From: Craterostigma plantagineum
Taxonomy: Eukaryota; Streptophyta; Magnoliopsida; Lamiales; Linderniaceae
Assembly: GCA_027422505.1 (NCBI GenBank)
Contig: JAPQWV010000018.1
Location: 16,138,001-16,202,000 of the forward strand
Direction of reading: 5' to 3'
DNA length: 64,000 nt
Of this stretch, positions 33,094 to 44,397 are shown piece by piece. A program made the translations under genes and the position numbers. Below the pieces are notes generated by a model. It was not told the origin of the DNA. It did not search any database and saw nothing but the letters and a program-made list of their open reading frames with translations. How positions within the stretch are numbered: the stretch's first letter is position 1; every line of letters starts with the position of its first letter.

Positions 33094-35841
33094 AGTAAGT
33101 TTTGGCACCCATTTATAGATGGGTCCTCTTTTGATAGCAGGTGTAGTAGATTTCTTGTTCGTTGCTAGATTTAATTCTTTACTAGGTTGTTGTGTAGCTG
33201 GTTTGAGAATCCAAGCGTGATGATTTCCTATAGGATGCAGTTGAAATTTCGGAATCCAAATCTGTTTTGGACTTAATTTCTTGCTTGGCTTGGTCTTGTA
33301 GATGTTGTGTTTCTTTACTTTAGATTAAGTAGTATGATTGGATGGCGTGGGAGATGTGTCCTTAGAACGAGCGCTATGCGATTTGGAAACGCTATTGCTG
33401 AAGTGACTGTCATGAGGATGGGAAAGTACATCATTGTTGACATGACAGAACTTTGATTTTAGGGAATGGAATAACGAAACACGTTCTGCGACATTACAAG
33501 AAGTCACTTTTGAAAATGCAAAAGATTTTGAAACATGAGAAGAAAAGTTGGGGACTGGTATCTTCTTCTTATCAGGGACTGTTGTCTTCTTAGCTGAGCC
33601 AGGTTGAACCTTCTCCACTTCCTTAGATCTCACGCCTTTGTCTGTGAGCACATGCGATACCAAGTTAGTGTGAGATAAAGGTATTTTCTTTGTAGTTTGC
33701 TTGCATTTACATGTAAATGATTCTGGAATAGAACGGGAGGTGGAAGGTCTGTAAGCATCAGGAAAGTTTTCAAGAGTATAAATTTTGCTCAACAAAATAG
33801 TTCTCTCTTCTTCGTGAGCTTTCTTTTCCGACTCCAGAGAGGCTGTCAAGGAACCAATTTTGCGTATGATTTCTGGAATATATATGGATGAATAAATAGG
33901 TTTAGTCTGTTCGTCAGTGCCTTCGGGTCCAAATGGTGACATGTAATCATCAGAGAGCGTTATCTCTCTTGTTTTGTAGCTATTGTTGGGTTCGTCGTAG
34001 TCACACATGATTTGAGCCCATTCTTTGTTCTTCCGTCTTTGTTCATCAGATTCAGTCACCTCACTTGATCCGACGAAGGGCATTAGTCGTTCGATGCTTA
34101 ACCCAAAACGTTTGATGTTGTACAGAGAGTCTATTTTATCTGCTACAGGGTTAGTGGTGGGCTCAAATCCCAATCCTTCGCGGGGATTATAAAATTCAAC
34201 ATCTTTAGGTTGGCTAAGGAACATGGTTCATTCACTTTGACCTCTTTTGGTGTTGATGTCCTCTAATTCCTTGATTTTCTTGTATAGTCGTACACGTTCG
34301 TTGGTGATTAGTTCGTATTGAGACGCTACATTTACACATTCTTCCTCGCTGTCTTTCAATCTTCTACTCATATTGCTAATTTCTATTTCCTTGTTTTCTA
34401 TATGATCTTCTAAAGTCTTCACTTTGGTTTCAGACAAAATCAAGGTTTCATTAAGAATAGCTATCTCTTCCTGTTGTTTGTTCAACAGGGCATAATTTTT
34501 GTTGAAATTGCTTTGGAGTTCTGAGTGATTTTTACGATGCATGGAGAGTTCGGCTATCCTACGTTCTAGTTTAACTAAATCATGTAGGGATGGAGTGTAT
34601 ACCTCCAGATCGGTTGACGAAACATCTGTCCTGTCTGATCCGATGGATGGCTCATCCTCGTCGGAGTCATCCTCTATGCTTTTCACCATGAAGGCCATTT
34701 CTTCTTCCTCCTCATCAGATGTGTCCTCCAGCCATTCCTCTTCCTCAGCTACCAAGACTATTCCCGCTTCCTTGCGCTGTGAGAGCTGAATTTTTTCTTG
34801 TAGTATTCAGTGTTTTTCTTCTTGGGTCTGAAGCACTCCGAAGTAAAGTGACACGGCTTGCCACAGTTGAAGCACTTCTTCACTATTTCAGATTTCTTAG
34901 TTTCAGTCTCTTCAGGGGCAATGTACTTCTGTTTCCCTCCCGAGGTTCGTTGTTTGTTGAAGGAAGAAGATGATTTCTTGGCGCTCATCTTATTGACGGT
35001 ATCTGAGATCATTGCCAGCTTCTTTCTGATGGATTCGAGTTCGTCCTCTGATTCTTGGTCAGATTCGGTGTTGTCAGAGGTGTCAGATGGTACGACCTGC
35101 TTTCCTTTAGAAGTCTTCGAGCTCCTGTTGCTTGACTTAGAAGTTACGAGTGCAATTGGTTCCATTTCAACGTTTGGCTTTCCTTCATTTTAATTTCTTT
35201 GGCATATTGCGAGTATTGTGAGAGATTATCGTGTAGGGAATGAATATCCATCGCGTCCAGATCTTTGTTCTGTTGCTTAACCAGAACTGCAATTCGTCCC
35301 CACTCAGATTGGAGCGCTGGATGTTAATCTTTCTCATCTCGTTGATGATGGTTAAGAAGCGAAGGTAAGCATCTCGAAGTTCTTCTCCCTCCTTAGCCTT
35401 GAAGGAGTCATAGGCAGTAAGGATACTGGATTTCTTAGACAAAGTACTAACTTCTGTTCCGACCATCATCTTGCAGACTTCGTCCCAAATTTCCTTTGCC
35501 GTGACCATTGCATCTACTTGCTTGTAGACATCATTTGGTAGAGCCTGAAGTAGATAGTGTCGAGCAAGCTTGTCCGCTCTGGCTCGTGCTTTCTCAGCAT
35601 CGGTGTATCGACTAGGGTCCTTAGGAGTTCTCCTTTCTGGAATTGCAGGAACTGCATCGGGTTGAGCAGGGATAATGGTCCAAAATTGGGCAGGTCCTTC
35701 AAAAATGGAGGAAAGCATGTCATTTGCGAGGTCTCCATCCTTGATTTCTATGAAATTTATGAATCGTTGCTTCCATATGCCGTACTCTCCCCACCTCAGT
35801 AGTGGTGCACGGTTGTCAGATCCAATAGCAAGACCGTCCAT
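33094..35841 (-). pseudogene. Gag of E2 (long Sirevirus type, several lesions)
   Basis: It starts MDGLAIGSDNRAPL (35841) with EYGIWKQRFINFIEIKD, ARHYLLQALPNDVYKQV and IWDEVCKMMVGTEV. A frameshift near 35290 breaks it. The zinc knuckle CFNCGKPCHFTSEC keeps the CCHC spacing. The acidic WLEDTSDEEEEE patch and a clear coiled coil (SELQSNFNKNYALLNKQQ... to LYKKIKELEDINTKR) occupy 34228-34755. A stop separates it from 33325-34224 (MFLSQPKDVEFYNPREGLGF, KIGSLTASLESEKKAHEEE). The C-terminal end, PIYKWVPK, lies at about 33105. Confidence 0.88.
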
Positions 35842-36744
35842 GTTAATGTTTGGTAATGATCGTTAACGCGAGATATATCTGCGAAATGAAACACTTTAGT
35901 TTTGAAAGAAATGTAGTCAAGTTTGAGTAATTTCTAGTGTTGAGTCTAAGTAGGTCTTAGTGAATTCTGTCGATATATAAGAGTTTGATGAATTTAGTGT
36001 ACTGCTCGAGGATGGAACAATTGGTGTTGAGTGAGATTGAGAATTTTGTTCAACTCAATATGAGTGCTTGATCGACTCTAGTATGATATGAAAATAAGCT
36101 CAACGATTGGTCCTAGGTGTTGAGAATCGGGCAATCGAAACTAAGTTTAGATTTGAAGATTCAGGCGAAAGTGTGAGTTGGGCAAGAGAGTTTTGAAATT
36201 GTTAGTTTCGATCGAAAGGTGGAATTCGATTTTGATTTGAATAAATAGTTTCGATCGTCTGAGATTGAAATTGGCTAAGTGGAGAATAAAGTTTCGAGCG
36301 AAACAGTTAGTACATTGGACTTTTGCCGAGATGTGTATCGATCGAAACTGTGAAGTGGTGCACTGTATCGTTCGAGATGTGTATCGATCGAAACTGTGAG
36401 ATTGTGCACTGTAGCGTTTCGGGCGAAAATGATTTGCCTTTCGCCGAGAATTGTATCGATCGAAACCTGTGAAATTGGTGGAAAATTCGTCGAAACTCAA
36501 ATCGATCAACTTTCGGGCGAAGCAATTGGACTTTCGCCGAGAAATCTTTCGAGCGAAACTGTGGAAAATGCGAGAAATTGTCTAAAATTCAAATCGATCG
36601 AATCTCCTCACAGTGAGTTTCGGTCGAAACCTTCAAACTCAATGGTACTGTTCAATTTGTTACTCGAAAGTGACGCCCAGTTCAGTAAAAAAAAGATTTT
36701 TCAGACTCGTTTTTGCTAAAATCCGACTCAAACTTGACTGGAAT
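35842..36744 (-). repeat. E2 leader with TTTCGATCGAAA-type motif array
   Basis: The untranslated region upstream of E2 gag. Between about 36200 and 36620 it has roughly ten copies of TTTCGATCGAAA or single-base variants (TATCGATCGAAA, TTTCGAGCGAAA, TTTCGGGCGAAA), the same word family as in the E2 spacer. It should end in a PBS and 5' LTR. Instead it stops at 36744 and joins duplicated E5 gag sequence. No gene is supported. Confidence 0.85.
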
Positions 36745-37346
36745 CGACCATGTACAAAGATGTTACCACAACAGAAGGTACTTCAACCACGAACACCAGA
36801 ACTCTCTCTGATGAATACCTCAAGTGGCGTAAAGAAGATCGTCTCCTACGAGGATGGATTATTGGAATGCTTACAGAAGAAGCGTTGGGCCTTGTTTGGT
36901 CTTGAGTCATCTCAGACAGTTTGGGAGGCCTTAAAAGAATCTTATGCTCAATGTTCACAAGAACGGGAGTTTACTCTTCGACAACAACTCACGTACCTCA
37001 GAAAAGATCCAAACCAAACTTTGGCAGAACATGTTGGCCCTTATATTACCAAACAAGGATCAAAAGAAGGGTTTGAATGCGTTAAACGAGAAGAACACCT
37101 TGAGTGTGTGTGTTAGTGTGTGTTTTCTTAATTCTAACGTGCAAAGTGGCTTACCTTTCAATTCTTTTGATAAAACCCTAATTAGGGTAATTTGGGCTTT
37201 ATATACCACAATTCTTTGGTATATTAAAGCCCAATACAAAACTATGACTTAATATCATAAGTCTCCCCAAACTACTACAACCCACTAAATAAACATATTA
37301 ACCCAAGATTACACAAATTAAAGGATGCTACAAAATATTCCTAACA
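36745..37346 (+). repeat. Second copy of E5 gag segment plus E2-type LTR
   Basis: The block repeats 10179-10782 (cgaccatgtacaaag... through the LTR end CCTAACA). About seven differences are visible, including a small deletion at 36896 and a changed base in the target-site copy. It restores neither gag nor E2: E5 gag codons appear a second time, now joined to the E2 leader. It is best explained as a tandem duplication joint (see findings). Confidence 0.9.
37032..37346 (-). repeat. Solo LTR of the E2 family with perfect target duplication
   Basis: The 315 bp TGTTGGCCC...CCTAACA are flanked by GAACA at 37027-37031 and 37347-37351, exactly joining the two halves of E5 gag (LAE then HLRKF). About three differences from 10468-10782. 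It has no internal sequence attached on either side. Confidence 0.93.
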
Positions 37347-37934
37347 GAACACTTGCGGAAGTTCAAACCGATTTGCGATAGTCTCGCCGCCATCGGAAGT
37401 CCAGTACCAGACAAAACAAAAGTTTACTCGTTGCTAGCCAATCTTGGACAAAAATATGAATCATTCACAACAGCGATGCTCAAACCTCCGATGCCGTCAT
37501 ATTCAGAAGCAGTGTCTCTTTTACAGGGTTTCGAACAACGAAACACATGGGCTGAAACAACAGACACACAATCATATGCCTTTTATGGCCAACGGCCACA
37601 ACAATCAACATCACAACTACAATAACGACAGTCGTCGTGACAATCAATTCTCCTCAAAAGGTAGAGGTTTTTCAGCTATTAACAATAATTATGCAGGAAA
37701 TAGTTCGCAACAGAAAGTGAACAACTACACTCCAAGGCCGCCACACCGGGTAAACGACGCATGACAAATAAAGAACGTGAAATATACAAAAATGAGCAAT
37801 GCCAGCTTTGTGGAAAAATTGGACATATTGCCAAGATCTGTTGGTGTTTACCGACTCAATCAGTACAAGAAGAGGGTCTTCCTCAGGCTCTTGCTGCTCT
37901 TACCATGGATACTTCTGTTCCAAATCTCGAGTAG
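37347..37934 (+). pseudogene. Gag C-terminal half of E5
   Basis: Continues Gag after the solo LTR: HLRKFKPICDSLAAIGSPV, VYSLLANLGQKYESF, YSEAVSLLQGFEQR (to 37625). A frame change leads to an Asn/Gln-rich stretch and then the zinc knuckle CQLCGKIGHIAKIC (about 37801-37842). A TAG at 37932 replaces the tryptophan codon expected just before the protease. Frameshifts and this stop make it non-functional. Confidence 0.88.
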
Positions 37935-39619
37935 ACAACCGATACGGGTGCTTCAAATCATATGCCCGCAAACTCAGGTATGTTACAAAATCTTAAAAAA
38001 TATGATGGTCACGATTCTGTCTTCATCGGTGATGGTTCTCACTTAAAGATAGATGCCACTGGAGATGTTGTAGTATCTGATGGTAAGAATGATTTATTCC
38101 TCCGTGACGTTCTTCATGTACCCGAATTAACTCGGAGTCTACTATCTATTAGTCAATTAACATCTCAATATCCTTTGAATTGTGAATTTACTGACAAACT
38201 CTTTTGCATTAAGGAACGAGCAACAGGTCGAGCTTTGATAATGGGTCAACGTAAAGGAGATCTTTATGTTTTATCCAACCCAAAAGAAACATATTTTTCA
38301 AATAGCCAGAAGTCAGGGAGTGAAGAGTTGTGGCATCAACGTCTTGGACACCCGCAAAAGTCATCTGTTCATTTATTAAGTTCTAAGAATTTAATTAGTG
38401 TTTATTCAAATAAAAATGTGCACGTTGTTTGTGAAAATTGCCAACTAGGCAAACTTAGCAAATTACCTTTTGGTTCTTCATCGTCTTCTAGTACTAGTGC
38501 TTTTGAAAAAATTCATTGTGATATTTGGGGACCTGCTCCTGTTTTATCTCGTGATAAATTTCGATATTATGCTTGCATTATTGATGATTTTTCTCATTAT
38601 ATATGGACTATCCCGCTTCGTGAATCTGATTTTACTGATGTTTATTTAGCTTATGAAAGTTATGTGCAACGCCAGTTTGACAGGAAAATCAAAATTTTTC
38701 ATTCTGATGGTGGCGGTGAATTTGTAAATAAAAGACTTGCTTTACAGTTTCAGCAACAGAGAATCAGCCACCAACTTTCTTGCCCACATACGCCGGAGCA
38801 AACAGGTATTGTTGAACGTCGCCATCGGAGTATCAGAGAACTTGGGATGACTATGATCTTTCATAGTGGCGCACCTCCTTCTTTGTGGGTCGAAGCCTTC
38901 CTCACGGCAACTTTTTTAATCAATCGTCTACCATCTTCTTCTCTTAATTTTGATTGTCCTTACTTTCGTTTATATGGTGTTAATCCTAACTATAATATTT
39001 TACGTGTGTTTGGTTCTAGATGTTACCCGTATACGTGGAATACTAAAAAGAATAAATTTGATCCTAAAACCGTCCTTGTGTGTTTGTAGGTTACAGCGAT
39101 CGTCATAAAGGGTACAAATGTCTTGATCCTAAAACATATAAAATATTTGTGTCTAGGCATGTCATATTTGATGAAATTTTATATCCGTACAAGATAAATA
39201 GGTCATTACCATCCTCTGATGTTACTTTACCGTTATTTATTGATTCTCCGTCTCATGTTTCAGTGAACTCACCATCTGCAACGATAGACCTAACACAGAT
39301 TCCTGTTTCAGCAGCAATTTTGAATCCATCAACAGGTGTACAAGATCCTACAAACTCAAGCGCTCCCGCTGAACCGACGATAAATCAGCCAGAAGAGCAC
39401 ACTTCCCCTAGTATTGATCTCGATTTAATCTCACATGAAGACGATACGCCTACATCCCTTTCGATCGAAGATAATTCCACGGTAAGTGCAAACTCTATAC
39501 CTTCTTCTGAATCTGTTTCATCCGCATATCATAGAATGGTTACGAGAGCACAACATGGAATTTACAAGCCGAATCCACGATATGCCTTGATTCTTACTTG
39601 TGGGGATATTCCAAGCTAG
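37935..39619 (+). pseudogene. Protease-integrase of E5 pol
   Basis: The protease site is TTDTGASNHMPAN. The HHCC finger is LWHQRLGHPQ...CENCQLGK. The integrase core shows HCDIWGPAPVLSR, HSDGGGEFVNKR and TPEQTGIVERRHRSI, with the three catalytic acids present. The C-terminal part has VFGSRCYPYTW. A stop at 39087 and a shift to 39080-39619 split the linker (VGYSDRHKGYKCLDP, HVIFDEILYPY, then Ser/Pro-rich). It ends at a stop (39617-39619) just before the RT. The finger spacing and HxGGGEF form fit the Ale/Retrofit lineage. Confidence 0.9.
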
Positions 39620-41156
39620 CCACGGTCCGTCAAAGCTGCCCTTCAACATGACGGATGGCGGAAAGCTATGCTTGAAGAACTCGATGCTCTACATCAAAAT
39701 TCCACGTGGACCCTAGTTCCCCGAGACCCTCATATGCATATTAATGGATCAAAATGGGTCTTCAAAACTAAACTACAGGCCAATGGTACACTTGATAGGC
39801 TTAAAGCACGACTCGTTGCGAAGGGGTATCACCAAGTAGATGGTATCGACTATTTAGAAACATTCTCTCCGGTCATTAAACCAAGTACTGTTCGTTTAAT
39901 TTTTAGTATAGCCATGGTTCGCCAATGGGACATTCGACAACTTGATGTTAAAAATGCTTTCCTTCATGGTTACATAACTGAAGCCATTTATATGGAGCAA
40001 CCACCAGGTATGCATGATCCAAAATTTCCATCTCATGTTTGCAAACTTCGAAAAGCACTATATGGTCTAAAACAAGCACCACAAGCTTGGTTTGATCGTT
40101 TTTAGCACATTCTTACTCAAAGCTGGTTTCTTTTGTAGCCTCGCTGATCCGTCTTTATTTATTATGCACTCTTCATCTGGCACATTGGTCTTACTTCTTT
40201 ATGTTGATGATATGTTATTAACAGGATCGAGTTCAACGTTACTTAACGATTTTATCTCAGCTTTACACAGCGAATTTGCAATGAAAGATCTTGGACCTGT
40301 AAATCATTTTCTTGGTATAGAAGTCCAACGGTCCAATAATACTTTGCACCTGCCTCAAACCCATTATGGTCGCTCTCTTCTTGACAAGGCTCCGATGTTG
40401 GATTGCAAACCGATGAATACACCTATGGAATCGAAAACCAAGGGACTTAATTATAAGACACCTTTCTCTGATCCTACCTTTTATCGTAGCATTGTTGGTG
40501 CTTTGCAATATTTAACAATTACACGGCCTGATCTTTCTTTTAGTGTTAACTATGTGTCTCAATATATGCAATCGCCTACTGTTGCTAGCATAAAAATGGT
40601 CCGTCGTATCTTACGTTATGTGAATAGCTCTATTACATTGGGTTTACATCTAACTGGCAACACTACACTTGATCTTTTTGCTTTTTCTGATGCAGATTGG
40701 GCGGGTTGTCCCACTACTAGGCGCTCTAACAATGGGGTTTTGCACGTTTTTGGGACAAAACATTATTTCTTGGTGTGCAAAGAAGCAACCGACCATTTCA
40801 CGCTCTAGTACCGAAGCTGAATATCGTGCAATGGCAAACACAACAGCTGAACTGACATGGCTCACTTTTCTCTTTCGGGATCTTCAAATTCCTCAAAGCC
40901 GTCCTCCTCTACTTCTATGCGATAATCTGAGTGCCTTACACATGACTGTTAATCCGGTTTTTCATGCTCGGAGCAAACACATTGAGCTTGACTACCATTT
41001 TATTCGTGAAAGATTCGCAATGGAACTTCTTGTTACTCGTCATGTTCCCTCTGCCCTTCAGCTTGCGGACATTTTCACAAAGCCCCTGTGTAAAGCTGCT
41101 TTTCATCACATACGCAGCAAACTGTGCCTCCAGCCCCGCCACAGTTTGAGGGAGGG
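39620..41156 (+). pseudogene. Reverse transcriptase-RNase H of E5 pol
   Basis: RT N-terminal part: [63 protein letters not shown] (39668-40105). One frameshift leads to 40092-40808 with the catalytic LLLYVDDMLLTGSS, GPVNHFLGIEVQ and ALQYLTITRPDLSF. A second leads to 40669-41232: [47 protein letters not shown]. The sense-strand ORF ends in the polypurine tract and LTR. All catalytic motifs can be seen, in three frames. Confidence 0.92.
41144..41156 (+). other. Polypurine tract of E5
   Basis: gtttgagggaggg directly precedes the 3' LTR start TAATAACAACC. Confidence 0.8.
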
Positions 41157-41523
41157 TAATAACAACCAATCAAATAATTGGAGAGATGAGGATGATAGGA
41201 GTAATAAGGAAGGACGTGATTTGTTACACTGACAAATCACGGATTGATTTGGTTCATCAATGAGGGAATCGTGGCAGTAATCAAGGATGTCACATTAAGA
41301 CTCAATCACGTTTAATATGGTAAGTCAATGAAGAGATTGAAGATCATCATCAATCAATCATCGAAGATCTTACCCATAAAAGAGCATTGAAGACCCTAAT
41401 CAAGGGATTAATGAAATTGATATATTGTCCTTTTATATTAATCTCTAGCCTCGATGTAATTAGTATACTCAAAGTCTCACGTTAGAAAATAATAAAGCTA
41501 CATTAAAGTTTGTTTCTTCTTTA
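41157..41523 (+). repeat. 3' LTR of E5 (367 bp)
   Basis: TAATAACAACC...TTCTTCTTTA, followed by AAGTC (41524-41528). Shorter than the 5' LTR through small deletions, one of which removes the TATA box. Confidence 0.92.
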
Positions 41524-41528
41524 AAGTC

Positions 41529-42160
41529 ATCAATGAGTGACAGAAAATACCTCCCACCAGAATGAGATTCCACTCTAGACGGCCCCCACAAATCAGCGTG
41601 TATGTAGTCCAGACTTTGCTTCGTGTTTTCCTGTTCCAAATTTAACTCTATGTGACTTGCCTAGTGTGCATGTCTCACAGAAATCAAGACCTTGAATCTT
41701 CTCCTTCCCAAATAGACCTTGTTTATACAGCTCCAACAAGACTTTTTCACACACATGAGCAAGCCTGTTGTGCCAAACTTGTGATCTATCTGCTGAAATC
41801 TGTACCGAATAAACCAGTCCCACCACAGTTGAGCCTTCCAGGCGATATATTCCATTTACTCTAGATCCCATTTCATCATACTTGCCGACTGAAATTAAGT
41901 TCCGCTTCAGCCCCGGAATGTACCTTACACCACGCAAAAGATGCTCTGAACCGTCATGAAGTCTAATAATAATTTTGCCAATTCCCCGAACCTTATAGTT
42001 CTTGTTGTCGCCGAGCATAACTAGCCTCCATCAATTTCTTCAAGTTGCTGAAACCAGGACTTATTTGGTGATATATGAAAAGAACATCCCGAGTCAATTA
42101 TCCACTCTTTTTCAGGGCAATCATCAGAAATAGCCAACACGTCTGCAGACTCATATCCAT
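41529..42160 (-). pseudogene. Protease, GAG-pre-integrase and integrase N-terminus of E1
   Basis: On the minus strand the protease site is EWIIDSGCSFHISP (about 42085-42125). Then MLGDNKNYKVRGIGKI, LRGVRYIPGLKRNLIS, the GAG-pre-integrase/HHCC part WHNRLAHV...CETCTLGK, and finally the first catalytic aspartate region (YIHADLWGPSRVES) at about 41570-41610, before E5 interrupts. The 42019 side reads through a stop after EIDGG. The lineage signature is Tork/TNT1-like. Confidence 0.88.
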
Positions 42161-42162
42161 CA

Positions 42163-42911
42163 TCAGTAGCAATCGAGACTTCTGCAATTTCTTTTCCTTT
42201 TTCCTTGTGTCTCCTTTGTTCTTTGAGGACATTGCCGTCTCATATGCCCTTCCTCGTGACAATGGTAACATTTTATCTTTATTTTAGACTTCGACCGATC
42301 CTTCTTCTTGAATTTCTTTGAATCCTTCTTCTCACTCCTTCCTCTTACAGTTAAGCTCTCAGCCACAGTTACCTTTTCACTTTTCTGGTTCAGCTCTTTA
42401 AATTTTAGGCTTGAATAAACTTGGTCAAGTGTCAGCGATTCTCTACATAAAAAAGAGCTTCTTTAAAGTTTGAATAGCTTCTGGGCAAGGCACTAAGTAA
42501 GAGCAAAGCTTGATCCTCATCTTCAAGAGTGACTCCTATATTTTCCAGATCAAGTATTAGCTTGTTGAAGGCATCCGCTTGCTCATCAATAGACCGATCT
42601 TCCGTCATCTTAAAAGAAGCGGTATTTGTCATGTAGAGGGCTTCCAATTTACTCCAAATACCAGCAGCGGTAGTTTCTCTTGATACTTTTCGCAGTACTT
42701 TATCACCAAGACTCAAAATAATTGCACTGTGAGCCTTAGCGAGGAGTAATTTCTTATCCTCTTCATCAATGGTACTAGGTAACTGTTTTTCTCCTTTCAA
42801 AGCTTCATCTAGCCCTTGTTGCACCAGTAACGCCCGCATCTTCAATCGCCACAACCCGAAATCGTTTGTCCCCGTAAACTTCTAAACATCAAACTTAGCC
42901 GAACTCATTGT
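42163..42911 (-). pseudogene. Gag of E1
   Basis: It starts MSSAKFDV (42911); a stop follows, then FTGTNDFGLWRLKMRALLVQQ. The UBN2-type region covers 42432-42854 (IWSKLEALYMTNTASF, LLLLSALPRSYSNFKEALFY) and ends at a stop where a glycine-containing motif is expected. The zinc knuckle CYHCHEEGHMRRQC lies in 42163-42366, with a Lys/Ser-rich basic stretch before it. Close in sequence to E6 Gag. Confidence 0.87.
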
Positions 42912-42933
42912 TAAATTCCAGCGTGTTTGATCC

Positions 42934-42950
42934 ACGCCCACCGCACCAGT
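42934..42950 (-). other. Putative primer-binding region of E1
   Basis: The minus strand reads actggtgcggtgggcg right after the LTR. E6 has actggtgcggt's near match agtggtgcggttagcg at the same place. It begins TGG, as a tRNA-CCA complement would, but it is not the usual TGGTATCAGAGC and I cannot name the tRNA. Confidence 0.45.
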
Positions 42951-43429
42951 TGTTGGGAATTTTGTGAACAATGAATCGTATTTGTGTTTGAATAGATGTG
43001 CTTGTAAGAACAAAGAAAGAAAACGACATAGAATTTTTACGTGGTTCGGATTCAAGACGAATTCCTACTCCACGGATCAATGATCAAGTTCTTCACTAAT
43101 TTCAGTGGATCAATTACAGGTACAAGAGATCACCCACACTTTCACACTCGAATGAAATGCTCTCATGACTCATTTCTTTTCTCCTCTTTTATTTGTATGT
43201 TTCTGACTCTCTCTAATGTCTCTCTGCTTGCTCAACTGCTGTCCATCCTCACGACAGTTCCTAATATTGCAAAGAATAATCTGATGTCCAAAAATAACCA
43301 CCCACTAACGACGTAGCATCAGTTATTTTCCTTTTCAATTATTTCTCCTGCTTCATATAAGTTCGCAACTTATATCAGAACACATTCTTCAGTGACACAG
43401 CAGCCATGTTGCTTGAGTTGAATTCCACA
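42951..43429 (-). repeat. 5' LTR of E1 (479 bp)
   Basis: On the plus strand it runs TGTTGGGAATTTTG...GAATTCCACA. The last 85 bp match 738-822. The next bases (tttgg) would be the right target-site copy; the left copy is outside the window. Confidence 0.88.
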
Positions 43430-43623
43430 TTTGGGACAAGTAAAGTTAGCCACCGCTAACGAATAGATAGGATATATATCTCTTGTATATCATAACACGT
43501 GTTGAGGGTAACAGGTTAACACACTTTTTTCTGCAGCAAAGCATTCTTATATATCAATTTCACGCACACGCACGCAAAACTGTGTTTTTTTTGGGTGAAG
43601 TCTCGTCTCATCTCTCCACAGTT
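43430..43623 (+). promoter_or_regulatory. Upstream region and probable core promoter of the F-box locus
   Basis: This is the only stretch between E1 and the F-box first exon. TTATATATC at 43548-43556 is a plausible TATA box about 70 bp before the ATG. A CA-rich leader follows. E1 sits only 194 bp upstream of the ATG and may have displaced distal promoter sequence. Confidence 0.5.
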
Positions 43624-43668
43624 ATGCCTGGAAGAAGAAGGAAGAAGACGAAATTGTACGTTAATTAC

Positions 43669-44397
43669 TGTTAAGGAAATGGCACCTCTCGATGAGGATT
43701 CAACGTATTTTCTGTATATGCTAGAGTTAGGAATCGAATTGAGCTATTTGGAGCTCAATCGAACCAATTAAAGCACCCAACACACACACTCTAACAAAAC
43801 AGATTTACGTGGTTCGGCCCTGACTTTGGCCTACATCCACGGATCAACCGAGCTCCGTTTCTTACTGATCACAACACGAAAGTTACACTTTTTCGTGCCC
43901 TCTACACTTTTCGTGTTTACACTTCACTCAGATTCTCACTCTATAAGAACTTATGGACGCTCAAAGATGGTAGCTCGAAATCGCAACACTGATATATAAA
44001 GAGCTGAACATGTTAAAAGCATGATGATCAAATTTGTTCCATCCGTTGATTTCATCCGATCGAACGCACCACAGGCTGCCACGTTTCACTTGCATTATCA
44101 CGTGATTCTGCAAGAGAGAGATGCGATTTTATAAGTGAACTGACGCGTTTAATCCCAGCCATCTCTCACCATTTCATCTGAGCCGTTGATGCCTTCCGCG
44201 CGTTATCCGACGACCATCATTCAATCTCGCAGCGTTGAATCAGAGCCCTGCGATTGCGCGCGAAGATGATCCGACGGTGCCTGTTCAACGCGACATTTCT
44301 TCAGCTCTATCCTCAGTTCTTCAGCGCAGTTCAACCGGCCATGTTCCGGCGACTTCTCCGGCGACTCCGGCAAGGTGATGGCTCGCCTACCTCAACA
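43669..44397 (-). repeat. 3' LTR of E6 (729 bp)
   Basis: Plus-strand TGTTAAGGAAATGG...CCTCAACA. The next bases on the right (aactccacctcgagac) read gtctcgaggtggagtt on the minus strand, the polypurine tract. The interval 44398-44604 is 3' untranslated sequence. Confidence 0.9.

Larger units (their letters stand above)
10468..36744 (-). mobile_element. E2: Sirevirus-type Ty1/copia element with aORF, interrupted by E3
   Basis: Reads right to left: leader 35842-36744, gag 33094-35841, protease 32983-33093, then E3, then integrase 18062-19265, RT-RNase H 15998-18058, spacer 14188-15997, aORF 10799-14187, polypurine tract and 3' LTR 10468-10782. Its 5' LTR and PBS are absent at the right end: the leader joins a duplicate of E5 gag at 36745. 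A related LTR with perfect target duplications sits at 37032-37346. Gag, pol and aORF all contain stops and frameshifts. Confidence 0.88.
9608..41523 (+). mobile_element. E5: Ale/Retrofit-like Ty1/copia element, interrupted in gag by E2
   Basis: E5 has both LTRs (9608-9987 and 41157-41523), a TGGTATCAGAGC primer-binding site, gag-pol in plus orientation and a polypurine tract. It is flanked by AAGTC at 9603-9607 and 41524-41528, inside the E1 integrase. The LTR ends are non-canonical (TA...TA). The LTRs differ by about 12 substitutions plus small indels. Gag is cut after the codons for LAE by E2. Without the nested elements E5 would be about 5 kb, a normal size for this lineage. Confidence 0.92.
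738..43429 (-). mobile_element. E1: Tork/TNT1-like Ty1/copia element, split by nested insertions
   Basis: E1 reads right to left: 5' LTR 42951-43429, primer-binding region, gag 42163-42911, protease and integrase N-terminus 41529-42160, integrase and RT 7843-9602, RNase H 878-1410, polypurine tract and partial 3' LTR 738-836. Protein homology continues across the E5 insertion: the integrase is cut between the domain ending near 41529 and the piece ending at 9602. E5 is flanked by AAGTC on both sides. About 150-200 bp of RT/RNase H coding sequence is missing at the G1 insertion. The rest of the 3' LTR should lie left of the window, beyond E0. Confidence 0.85.
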
